Shown piece by piece: positions 34,669 to 42,939 of a stretch of DNA of 64,000 bases (positions are counted from its first letter, which is position 1; every line of letters begins with the position of its first letter). A program made the translations under genes and the position numbers. The notes below the pieces were generated by a model. It saw nothing but the letters and a program-made list of their open reading frames with translations. It was not told the origin of the DNA and did no database searches. Source of the DNA: Candidatus Scalindua sp. (GTDB taxonomy: Bacteria; Planctomycetota; Brocadiia; Brocadiales; Scalinduaceae); NCBI GenBank assembly GCA_031316155.1, contig JALDRB010000015.1, positions 1 through 64,000 of the forward strand. The letters run 5' to 3'.

Positions 34669-36003
34669 ATGTTTTTTCCAACAGTAACTATTATCGGTAG
34701 GCCAAATGTAGGGAAGTCTTCTCTCTTTAACTGCCTGGCAAAGAGACGTATTTCAATTGTCGATTCTATAAGTGGGGTTACGAGAGACAGGGTATCAGTC
34801 GAAATCGAACATGAAGGAAAACTTTTTGAATTGATTGATACTGGCGGTATAGGTATTAATGACGTCGACGAGCTGACACATGAGATAGAGACTCAAATTG
34901 AGATAGCCATCCAAAAAGCAGACCTAATACTTTTTGTTGTTGATGTTCGTGAAGGCGTGACACCATTAGACGTTGATGTTGCTGAAAGGCTTCGAAGGAT
35001 TAATAAACCTATACTTCTTGTTGTTAATAAGTGTGATACACCGAGATTTGAACTTCAGGCTGGTGATTTTTATCGGCTGGGGATGGGGGAATCACTAACA
35101 ATATCTGCGGTGGAAGGACACGGGAAATCAGATCTATTAGATAAAATTATTTCTACTTTTCCCAATTTAGATACTAATAAAAAGATTTTGAAACCTGTAA
35201 TGAAAATTACAATTGTCGGGAAAAGAAATGCAGGAAAGTCTACGTTGATAAACACGTTAGCTCATGAAGAGAGGGTAATTGTTAGTGAGACACTCGGAAC
35301 GACTCGTGATTCTATAGATGTAAAATTTGAAATAAAGGGTAAGCCATTTATCGCAATTGACACAGCAGGAATAAGAAAGAAGAGGCAAATCCAGGGATCA
35401 ATAGAATTTTACAGTATGGCCAGGGTGGAACGGTCTATCCGTCGCGCTGACGTTGTCATTTTGTTGATAGACGCACCACGGAAAATTTCCCAGGTGGACA
35501 AGAAAATTGGAGATTATATTATAACGCAATACAAACCGTGTATACTGGTTATTAATAAATGGGATCTTGCAGGAGATGTGGAGATTAGTCAGTTTACGCA
35601 TTATGTTCAATCTCGTTTGCCTGGATTATCTTTTTCCCCTATGTCTTTTATCAGTGCAATTAATGGAGACAACGTAATCGAGACTATTGCCTTGGCTCAG
35701 GAGATCTTTGATCAGGCTAATACCCGTGTATCAACATCAGAATTGAACAGAGTTGTTGAACATGCCTTTAATCTCCATCATCCAACCAGGAAAAAAAGTA
35801 AGGCTGCTAAAATTTACTATAGTACGCAAGTATCTGTCTGTCCGCCAACATTTGTTTTATTTGTTAATGACAAATCTTTTTTTAATGCAGATTATGAAAG
35901 ATATTTGTCTAATCAGCTACGAAAGAATTTACCTTTCCACGAGATACCATTACAATTCTATTTCAGACAAAAAAACAGAGAAACTAACTTACCCATAAAA
36001 TAA
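34669..36003 (+). CDS. der: Ribosome biogenesis GTPase Der (EngA)
   Basis: A 444-residue protein with two tandem GTPase domains, needed for 50S subunit maturation. Domain 1 has GRPNVGKSSL near residue 9, DTGGIG near 57 and NKCD near 119. Domain 2 has GKRNAGKST near 184, DTAGIRKK near 231 and NKWD near 297. The C-terminal KH-like domain (TRKKSKAAKIYYSTQVSVCP..) follows. Length and order are those of Der. AAGG at 34656 precedes the ATG. Followed by repeat R5. Confidence 0.96.
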   Translation: MFFPTVTIIGRPNVGKSSLFNCLAKRRISIVDSISGVTRDRVSVEIEHEGKLFELIDTGGIGINDVDELTHEIETQIEIAIQKADLILFVVDVREGVTPLDVDVAERLRRINKPILLVVNKCDTPRFELQAGDFYRLGMGESLTISAVEGHGKSDLLDKIISTFPNLDTNKKILKPVMKITIVGKRNAGKSTLINTLAHEERVIVSETLGTTRDSIDVKFEIKGKPFIAIDTAGIRKKRQIQGSIEFYSMARVERSIRRADVVILLIDAPRKISQVDKKIGDYIITQYKPCILVINKWDLAGDVEISQFTHYVQSRLPGLSFSPMSFISAINGDNVIETIALAQEIFDQANTRVSTSELNRVVEHAFNLHHPTRKKSKAAKIYYSTQVSVCPPTFVLFVNDKSFFNADYERYLSNQLRKNLPFHEIPLQFYFRQKNRETNLPIK

Positions 36004-36051
36004 TTCCAATATTCGGGTAGTAAAAAAACGATTCATTAATAAACAGACTCT

Positions 36052-36135
36052 TATACTAAAACCGATTTGGTTTTACCTGTCTGCGTGTATTCCTTACGCA
36101 CAGGCAGGCCAGAAAACCATTACGAGATGAGTATA
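36052..36135 (+). repeat. TATACTAAAACC repeat family, copy R5 (84 bp)
   Basis: The shortest copy: TATACTAAAACCGATTTGG, the ttttacctgtctgcgtg..cgcacaggcagg palindrome, then aaaaccattacgagatgagtata. It sits exactly between the convergent der and cysH genes and ends at the base before the cysH stop codon, so it may serve as a terminator-like hairpin for both. Confidence 0.88.
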
Positions 36136-36900
36136 TTATTTATCTGTTCTCTCAAGATGAAGCCCGCATTCCTTCTGATCGTCGTTGAGAGCATAGTTAA
36201 ACCACCGCCAACGCCCTGCTCGACGTGTTTCTTGAGGGCCAATAGGTGTAGTACATATAATACATCCGAGTGAGGCATAATGCCAACCATCTCTTTCTAT
36301 TTCAAGTAATTTATGAACTGGCACATGATACGTCCTCGTATAATCCTTAACCTTCTCTTCCGTCCATTTAATTAAAGGGGTAACTTTGAGCAGAGGACGG
36401 ACAATTCCATCCTGCTGCTTGTGTTGTATGATGTCTAACCGTTTCTTTCGGGATCTGCTGTTTGATTGGTCTGCCCGCAAACCCGCAATCCAGACATCCA
36501 AGTTGTCTAAAATTCTGTTATTCGGGTCAACCTTGCGAATCTTACAGCAATATTCCTGTTTTGCCTTGCTATTAAAGAATATCATTTCTCCATGATCCCG
36601 AACCATTTTACTTACGGTTTCAAAATTAGGCACAACCTTTTTGATTTTTATGTTATATTTTCTTTCCAATTCACGCATAAGATCATATGTTTCAGGAAAC
36701 AGGCGCAAGGTATCCACGGTAAAAACATTTGGTTTGGTAATTCCGGCTCGAATTACCATGTCGATTAAGGCAACACCCGTCCATTGACCACTGGTACCGA
36801 TCGCAGCACGGTTCCCGAACAGGCGGAATAGCTCAGCCATTAATTCACCCGGGTCTTTGATTTCTTCTAATGTATTAACAAGGTTTTGGTCGATCTTCAT
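36136..36900 (-). CDS. cysH: Phosphosulphate reductase CysH, APS-reductase type with 4Fe-4S cysteines
   Basis: A 254-residue enzyme reducing adenosine 5'-phosphosulphate (or PAPS) to sulphite with thioredoxin. GTSGQWTGVALIDM near residue 34 is the PP-loop-like nucleotide site and VFTVDTLRLFPETYDL near 64 follows. The cysteine pairs YCCKIRKV near 118 and GCIICTTPI near 207, which bind a [4Fe-4S] cluster, mark the APS-using class. The catalytic cysteine motif KECGLH is at the C-terminus. It would supply reduced sulphur for cysteine. Its start overlaps the stop of a small upstream frame (ATGA). Confidence 0.93.
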   Translation of the reverse strand: MKIDQNLVNTLEEIKDPGELMAELFRLFGNRAAIGTSGQWTGVALIDMVIRAGITKPNVFTVDTLRLFPETYDLMRELERKYNIKIKKVVPNFETVSKMVRDHGEMIFFNSKAKQEYCCKIRKVDPNNRILDNLDVWIAGLRADQSNSRSRKKRLDIIQHKQQDGIVRPLLKVTPLIKWTEEKVKDYTRTYHVPVHKLLEIERDGWHYASLGCIICTTPIGPQETRRAGRWRWFNYALNDDQKECGLHLERTDK

Positions 36901-37124
36901 AGACTGTTTTGGTTACTCTTTTTTTTTCTCTGAAAAGCCACTATTATCAAACTGAGTGCGGGCAACATTGCAAAAAGGGTACGACACAATTGTCTCAAAC
37001 TTGGTTCAATAGATTTGATGAGAATACCTGTTAAGTTAAAATATTTGATACTACTTAAGGCCTTAATCGAGATATTCTTAACGGGAAGGTTTTGAGAATA
37101 TTTATCTCTTATGAAAGTAGTCAA
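36897..37124 (-). CDS. Possible 75-residue membrane protein upstream of cysH
   Basis: The open frame ends in TGA overlapping the cysH ATG, which argues for coupled translation. The product is basic with one hydrophobic segment near its C-terminus (LFAMLPALSLIIVAFQRKKK). That end resembles the last membrane span of GldG/ABC auxiliary proteins, so it may be a remnant. No clear ribosome-binding site and no database-recognisable family. Low confidence. Confidence 0.25.
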   Translation of the reverse strand: MTTFIRDKYSQNLPVKNISIKALSSIKYFNLTGILIKSIEPSLRQLCRTLFAMLPALSLIIVAFQRKKKSNQNSL

Positions 37125-37328
37125 AAATGGAATTTAACCGTAATCAGCCGGTACTTTTTTTTGTAAAGTAATATGCTAAAACAATGCACGCTGGTATTCA
37201 AGACAAAAATAACGTTTAGAGACATTTAGAGACATTTTTCTTGACTTTCATGCCTGCGTTTTAGATAGTAACAGGTATAGAGATTAATCAAAGACTTTAA
37301 TAATATTGGAGAGCGAGGAGGTTGAACT

Positions 37329-37778
37329 GTGTTATTAACAAGGATGAAACCAGCAGTTTCTGAAAAGTGGCTACTTGTCCTGGCAGGTGCAGTATGGACA
37401 ACAATTGGAATGATGCTTTGCCGGCTGTCGTTTATGTGGCTTGAGTTGGTTCCCTGGAGTGTTGCAGTATCACATGGGTTAGCAGGTCTGGCGTTAGCAT
37501 ATATACTCTCCCGTTTTGGGTTTTCATATGTTGCCCAGAAAAATATCAACCGTATATGCATTAATAGTGGGAAAAGGTGTATTTTCGGATTCCAGGCATG
37601 GAGAAGCTATCTGCTGATTATTGTTATGATTACGGTAGGTATTATTTTACGTAACTCCTCAATTCCAAAACATTACCTGTCTGTTTTGTATACCGCAATT
37701 GGCGGCGCTCTCCTCATTTCAAGTTTCAGATACTATTTTTCTCTTTGGCGTATTTTGAAAAAAAGAGAAAGCGAGTAA
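37329..37778 (+). CDS. Small conserved-looking membrane protein, function unknown
   Basis: A 149-residue protein starting at GTG 37329, 7 bases after a strong GAGGAGG at 37315-37321. It has four hydrophobic spans: LLVLAGAVWTTIGMMLCRLS, VAVSHGLAGLALAYILSRFG, YLLIIVMITVGIILRNSS and YTAIGGALLISSFRYYF, with basic loops and C-terminus. I do not know the family name. It stands alone between cysH and the signalling island. Confidence 0.7.
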   Translation: MLLTRMKPAVSEKWLLVLAGAVWTTIGMMLCRLSFMWLELVPWSVAVSHGLAGLALAYILSRFGFSYVAQKNINRICINSGKRCIFGFQAWRSYLLIIVMITVGIILRNSSIPKHYLSVLYTAIGGALLISSFRYYFSLWRILKKRESE

Positions 37779-37991
37779 ATTTTAATAGCACTCATGGAAA
37801 TTTATGACTGACTACATGTGGCTATGTCACTTATATTCGGACAAATCCAACTGAACTCCCTGAACAAGAATTACCAAGGTAACAGACTACTATCATCTTA
37901 GGGAGTCTTGAACGTACTATCTTCCCTGATAAGTGCGGCATAGTCAAACAAACAATTACTCTTTTTTAATACTAAGTGTATTTATAAGGGT

Positions 37992-39455
37992 ATGGATATG
38001 AAGTGTGGAAAAATGAAAAAGGCTGATTTGATAAGTGAGATCAAATCACTTAAATCTCGTATGAAGAAACCTTCCAGACAAAAGGAGTTTGGGACTGTAA
38101 CATCGGTAAAAGCAAACAACGAAATAAAAAAGAGCCAAACGATGTTTAGTGACCTGTTTGAAAAGGTAAGTGACTTGATTCAGTGCATCAGACCAGACGG
38201 TCGGTTTGTATACGTTAATAATTCATGGAGAAAAACTCTTGGATATGGTAAAAGAGAAATTGAAAAACTTGCATTGATCGACATCCTTCATCCCAATAGC
38301 CAGACATACTGCATGGAAATATTCAAGCGTGTGATTTCCGGAGAGAGCATTAAAAATATTAAAGCAATCTTTGTTGCCAAAAACGGGAGGAACATCATAG
38401 TTGAGGGAAATGCCAACTGTTACTTCGAAGATGGAAAGCCTGTTGTCACAAGAGAGATATTTCACGATATTACCGAGTTCATGCGGATCGAGAGTGAACT
38501 TCGTAAAAAGAATTCATACTGTAAGTTGCTTGAGATCACAGCAATATCAGCGAATAAAGCGGTTGATTTTAAAGAAGCCTTTCAGCCAGCATTGGAGGCA
38601 ATGTGCAGTTACACCGGTTGGGAAATAGGCCACGCTTATGTAATATCGAAAGATGATCGCAATTTGCTGGAACCAACAAACGTTTGGAGCCTTAAAGACA
38701 ACAAACATTTCAAAAAATTTTGCGATGTTTCTAAAGAAATCAAGTTTCCCAAAGGGATTGGTCTCCCCGGCAGGGTGCTCGCGAGTGGTAAACCTCATTG
38801 GGTTGTAGATGTGACAAAAGACAAAAACTTTCTCAGGGCAAAAATTGCAAAGGATCTGAAGGTAAAGTCAGGCATCGCATTTCCTGTGCTGGCAGGGACT
38901 AAGATAGTAGCAGTACTGGTGTTTTTCACTACTATGGAATTGGAACCAGATCAACAATTCATGAAGGCTATGGCTTATGTGGGCACTCAGCTTGGACGGC
39001 CTATCGAACGTAGACATGCAGAGGAGAGGCTAAAGGAAAAATCTGGTTCTATAGAGCAAAAGAATATAGCCCTTAGAGAACTTCTTGGGCAGATTGAGCT
39101 TGAAAAGAAACAGATAGAAAAGAATGTAATAGCCAATGCAGAAAATTTGCTATTACCTATTGTATACAAGCTGAGACGAAAAGGGATATCAGATAAGTAT
39201 GTACAAATACTGCAAAATAATTTAAAAGATTTAACATCCACCTTTGGCAGAAAGCTAACTGAAAGAGAAGCTAAATTAACTCCCAGAGAAATTGATATTT
39301 GCAATATGATAAAAAATGGACTTGCAAACAAAGAGATAGCCAGCCTCTTAAATATCACCCTCCGAACTACGGAAAAGCACCGTGCCCACATCAGAAACAA
39401 ATTAGGTATCGTTAATAAAGATATTAACCTTATCTCTTTCCTGAAAACACTTTAA
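37992..39455 (+). CDS. PAS-GAF sensor with LuxR-type DNA-binding domain
   Basis: A 487-residue cytoplasmic one-component regulator. Residues 1-45 are basic and helical. A PAS domain runs from about 50 to 165 (SDLIQCIRPDGRFVYVNNSW) and a GAF domain from about 175 to 335 (IGLPGRVLASGKPHWVVDV, SGIAFPVLAGTKIVAVLVFF). A coiled coil follows at 345-400, then an HTH LuxR domain at the C-terminus: LTPREIDICNMIKNGLANKE and IASLLNITLRTTEKHRAHIR. No receiver or kinase domain is present, so the PAS and GAF parts would sense the signal directly. It opens the signalling island, followed by a hemerythrin. Confidence 0.85.
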   Translation: MDMKCGKMKKADLISEIKSLKSRMKKPSRQKEFGTVTSVKANNEIKKSQTMFSDLFEKVSDLIQCIRPDGRFVYVNNSWRKTLGYGKREIEKLALIDILHPNSQTYCMEIFKRVISGESIKNIKAIFVAKNGRNIIVEGNANCYFEDGKPVVTREIFHDITEFMRIESELRKKNSYCKLLEITAISANKAVDFKEAFQPALEAMCSYTGWEIGHAYVISKDDRNLLEPTNVWSLKDNKHFKKFCDVSKEIKFPKGIGLPGRVLASGKPHWVVDVTKDKNFLRAKIAKDLKVKSGIAFPVLAGTKIVAVLVFFTTMELEPDQQFMKAMAYVGTQLGRPIERRHAEERLKEKSGSIEQKNIALRELLGQIELEKKQIEKNVIANAENLLLPIVYKLRRKGISDKYVQILQNNLKDLTSTFGRKLTEREAKLTPREIDICNMIKNGLANKEIASLLNITLRTTEKHRAHIRNKLGIVNKDINLISFLKTL

Positions 39456-39637
39456 CTCAATATCCCATAGATACTACTCATATAACATACACAAAATGTA
39501 CGCATTCATTTAGTGTTGCTCTTAATCAACTATTAAGGTATAAAACTAACGTAGTAGGCGATAGGGTGGATAATTTTGATGATAATAATAGGGAGGGATT
39601 TTGTGTTGACACAGTACAATAAGGAGTTGAGGAATAA

Positions 39638-40039
39638 GTGTCAACACTAATTGCAGAACTCAAGAAGGAGCATTCGGAAATCGCTACTGCACTCAGCGAA
39701 GTCAATGAGATTGGAATTTCTACGAACGAAGGGCAGGAGAAACTCATGTCTTTAAAAGAACAAATTCTTCTGCATCTCAAAAAGGAGGACGAGCAGTTAT
39801 TTCCACTTCTCAGAAAAGAAGCGGAACATAATATGGAGCTAAAAAAATCATTAGATTTATACGCAACCAACTTGAATAATGTCACAGTAGATGCGCAGAA
39901 ATTCTTTGATAAATATTATAAAAAAGATCCGAACATCATGTTTGTAGGAGAGTTTGTTGCCCTGTTTACAACACTTAATGAACGAATGAAAAAAGAAGAG
40001 GAAATTCTCTTTAGGGAGTATGAAAAGATAAATCAATAA
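39638..40039 (+). CDS. Hemerythrin-like HHE domain protein with missing ligands
   Basis: A 133-residue four-helix protein starting at GTG 39638 (AAGGAG at 39620-39625). Helix 1 has KKEHSEI with a His, and helix 2 has LLHLKKEDEQLFP, the usual HxxxxE type ligand pair. The third helix lacks the expected His, and in the last, NERMKKEEEILF has Arg where the HxxxEE His should be. It may therefore bind a different or single metal. The family call rests on overall pattern. Possible oxygen or NO sensing or scavenging partner of the adjacent regulator. Confidence 0.7.
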   Translation: MSTLIAELKKEHSEIATALSEVNEIGISTNEGQEKLMSLKEQILLHLKKEDEQLFPLLRKEAEHNMELKKSLDLYATNLNNVTVDAQKFFDKYYKKDPNIMFVGEFVALFTTLNERMKKEEEILFREYEKINQ

Positions 40040-40199
40040 TATGTTGATTGAATTTCTCCCTACTTTCTTACTCCTTTGATTCTATACTTACTTCTGGTAT
40101 AACTATGGTTTTCCATACTCTGGAGTATTGATTTATTATCAGAACAAATAAGAGGGAAACATTTATTTATGCATTACGCAAGTTTTTGTAAGCATGCTG

Positions 40200-40667
40200 A
40201 AAGGTTTCCTGAATGGGGTAGCCGTTAGCCAACGAAACGTAAATCCCTCTTACACTGATTCGAATCTGGGCTCCACAATCTTAAACAATTTATTACGTAT
40301 TGTGTGATATTGTGTCTTTGAAAAGCTTCTTCCAATTTTCTTTCAATCATCTTTATTAAGCGCTGATTTTTTGCGAAACCGAATAGCTAGTCAACACCAT
40401 TCGTCTCACACCAACTCATTAGTTCTTCTCTTGCAATTCCGGAATCACCACGGAGAATAATTCTTACATCTGGCCACTGTTTATGTACATGAGTAACGAT
40501 CCTTTCTTCTTCCTATCGAGGCCCTTCACTCGTATCTCTATCTGAAGGTCATAGCTTTGCGCATAACAACTGGTTTCCCCAAAATATGTATAAGAGCAGA
40601 TAACAATATCATTTGTTGTGGTATCTCTTCTTGGGAATTTAAAGGAATGTATAAACATACAACACAA
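40200..40667 (-). pseudogene. IS1380-family transposase remnant
   Basis: On the minus strand the reading gives ICSYTYFGETSCYAQSYDLQ, then after a frameshift WPDVRIILRGDSGIAREELM, SWCETNGVD-stop-LFGFAKNQ and RLIKMIERKLEEA. This follows IS1380 transposase order, including the RGDSG catalytic block. A frameshift near 40460-40500 and an in-frame stop show decay. No terminal repeats identified. The stretch from 40668 to 41000 is AT-rich with no convincing gene. Confidence 0.7.
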
Positions 40668-41000
40668 TGTTTAATAAAGTTAACGTACAACAATTGAAAT
40701 TTTCAATTAACAAACATATATGGAAATAAGTTCCTATCTCCTGAATATCAGATTGTGGAATAGAAGTAAAATACTGTTTACACATTCTGGAATTGGCAAC
40801 TATTTTGCGCATTACAATGAAAACAATTATAAATACATTCTGAAACTTAAATTTTGCAAAAAAATCGTTTTCTTCTGGGAAAGAGAGTTGATGCATCGTT
40901 CCCATTTAGTAATATGATCTTCATTGTTCTATAACCCGATAAAAACAGAAAAATAATTAGATTAACCATTTTATTCAACAAATAGAGGAATACTATTACG

Positions 41001-41762
41001 ATGACAAGGAAAATAATGGTTGTTGGATTATCATTATTGTTTACGCTTTATATAACAGGTGTATGTGTATTTGCTGTTGGCGAAAAAGAATTAGAAAAAC
41101 AGTCAAACCTGATTGCAATGTTGCTAGTTTCTTGCAGGGCAATTATTGCACAAAATCAGCATTTGATAAATGATTCTGAAATCGGTGATAAAGGATTCAC
41201 AGGCGATGTATACATAAGCAAGGTGATGGAGCATTATAAGAATCTGACAGGTATAGAAATTTCTGAAAGTGATCTCTCCTCCTCAGATATTGAAAAAAAA
41301 GCACTTGCCGTCTTGCTTATTTCAGCGAAGGACGTAATCAACGAATATCAGAGGGATATAAATAAGAAGGGTGTTGGTTTTAAGAATGTTATTCCTGCCA
41401 TTGTAGGCAGACGTACTAGCTACAAATATACCAACAGAATGGGAGCCGGTTATTATCTCAAACAGACCAGTATGCAATACAGAAATCCGGCTAATCATCC
41501 AGATATCTTTGAAACTTCAGTCTTTAAAAAATTTGAAGAATCAGGTTACCAGAAGGGTAAAGGAATAGGTGAGGTTGTTGCTTCTTTTAACGGATTAAGG
41601 GTATATCGTTATATGTTGCCTGTTTATATAGAACCTGCATGTCTCGAATGTCATGGAGATCCAAAGGGTAAAAGAGACATATCGGGAGGAATCAAAGAGG
41701 GCTACAAGGAAGGAGAAATGCGTGGAGCCATAAGCGTGATGATACCTTATCCTTCTGAATAA
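41001..41762 (+). CDS. Exported DUF3365 (Tll0287-like) heme-binding sensor protein
   Basis: A 253-residue protein with signal peptide or anchor VGLSLLFTLYITGVCVFAVG (about residues 8-27). Residues 60-250 form the DUF3365 domain: IPAIVGRRTSYKYTN, GYYLKQTSMQYRNPANHPD and the c-type heme site ACLECHGDP near 213 (CxxCH). Proteins of this type bind heme c in a PAS-like fold and are proposed redox or gas sensors in the periplasm. It stands directly before the large histidine kinase, which suggests it reports to that kinase or shares its signal. GAGG at 40984 is the likely ribosome-binding site. Confidence 0.85.
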   Translation: MTRKIMVVGLSLLFTLYITGVCVFAVGEKELEKQSNLIAMLLVSCRAIIAQNQHLINDSEIGDKGFTGDVYISKVMEHYKNLTGIEISESDLSSSDIEKKALAVLLISAKDVINEYQRDINKKGVGFKNVIPAIVGRRTSYKYTNRMGAGYYLKQTSMQYRNPANHPDIFETSVFKKFEESGYQKGKGIGEVVASFNGLRVYRYMLPVYIEPACLECHGDPKGKRDISGGIKEGYKEGEMRGAISVMIPYPSE

Positions 41763-42223
41763 TTTATTCAATAGATAGATAGTTTAAGGAGGATATAAAT
41801 GTAATTCGAGATATTGGAGTGTGATTACCATGACAGTTTACGTTGGCTTGCACACTCGATAAGTGAGTTATGGATATCAGATGTTAACAGGTTGTCAGAG
41901 AATTGTCATTCCCAGGCCTCGGAGACTGTGTCACCATCGTTGACCCGCACCCATTCCTAGCTTCCTTGCGTAATCTAGGAATGGGTGCGGGATCTCTATA
42001 ATGTTGCTAAGTTGTTGAGATTATTAGATTCTGAAATAAATTCAGAATGACAAAAAATGGTGATCTTGCTTATTCTCGGACAGCCAGTTGAATGAAGTTT
42101 TACCGAAACTTGAAGGTGCAGCAAAGGTAAAAAGATGCATGCATGTTGCCGTAGATACATGTACCATACTTTGCCATGCTGGAGATCAAGGCAGGAATAT
42201 GAGATAAACATTGGAGATAAAAT
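41763..42223. other. Intergenic region with a long perfect hairpin
   Basis: No gene seen. CCCGCACCCATTCCTAG (41944-41960) and its exact inverse (41975-41991) form a 17-bp stem with a 14-base loop. A smaller palindrome (attctgaaataaattcagaat) follows at about 42026-42046 and resembles widespread intergenic repeats ending in gaatgacaaaaa. GGAGAT at 42212 is the ribosome-binding site of the next gene. Confidence 0.6.
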
Positions 42224-42934
42224 ATGATGAAGTTTCCAAAGACTAATTCACTACGATGTCAAATTTTCTTTTTTTCAGGGATTATGACGTGCGTATTGAT
42301 TGTTTTGTTAGGAATATCATTAAAAAAGTCATTCAAATTGTATGAGATTTCAGAAGACTACGTTCTAAAAAATGAAATAACCAACCATCTGAATACGGCA
42401 ACAATCTGGCAGGCCGTTGAACGTGGTTATGGCGCCACAATAATCGGAAGCGGTGAAGGTGATTCGGCTCCATTCTTCACAAACTTTCTTGAAGCAGCAA
42501 CAAAAGGAGATGCCGAAGTCATACAAGCTGATAAGAAAATGAAAATATTATTAAGCACAAGAAAGAATGAAGCGTTTGAAAACAAAATATATAGTTGGTT
42601 ACTAGGATATGGGGATCTCATAGATGCCCGCCCCAGAATCGTACATAAGAACATTTCCAAATATGAATGGCTCGAAATAGCCACTCATAATATTAATAAT
42701 GAATTTGATTTGCGCAATATTACCTTTACCCCGCAAACAATAGATGAAAAAATACTCTGTTTGAATAACGTCCTGCTTCCCAAAATTACAGAGCTTTGCG
42801 AATATGCCGGACTGGAACGCGCTCTAATTAGTAATGCCATTGCATCGGGAGAATCCATTTCCAATGAGACCATGAATAGTATCAAACACTACCGTTCCAT
42901 AGTAAAACAATCTATTGTTCAGATACAGCTTTAA
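42224..42934 (+). CDS. N-terminal membrane/NIT-like part of a split sensor kinase
   Basis: A 236-residue frame with one membrane span, FFFSGIMTCVLIVLLGISL (about residues 15-33), then a helical extracytoplasmic domain with ERGYGATIIGSGEGDSAPFF, resembling nitrate/nitrite-sensing (NIT) domains. It ends at TAA 42932, and the next frame opens 5 bases later in a different register as a kinase that lacks its first membrane span. Joining them (a one-base shift near 42930) would give a single receptor of about 1,620 residues with the usual two-span topology. I think it is one gene broken by a frameshift; separate proteins remain possible. Confidence 0.65.
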   Translation: MMKFPKTNSLRCQIFFFSGIMTCVLIVLLGISLKKSFKLYEISEDYVLKNEITNHLNTATIWQAVERGYGATIIGSGEGDSAPFFTNFLEAATKGDAEVIQADKKMKILLSTRKNEAFENKIYSWLLGYGDLIDARPRIVHKNISKYEWLEIATHNINNEFDLRNITFTPQTIDEKILCLNNVLLPKITELCEYAGLERALISNAIASGESISNETMNSIKHYRSIVKQSIVQIQL

Positions 42935-42939
42935 AAGAG

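Noticed and set aside
40720-40917. A 65-codon frame downstream of the IS1380 remnant
   Set aside because: Low-complexity Tyr/Asn-rich composition in an AT-rich stretch, no start signal and no recognisable family.
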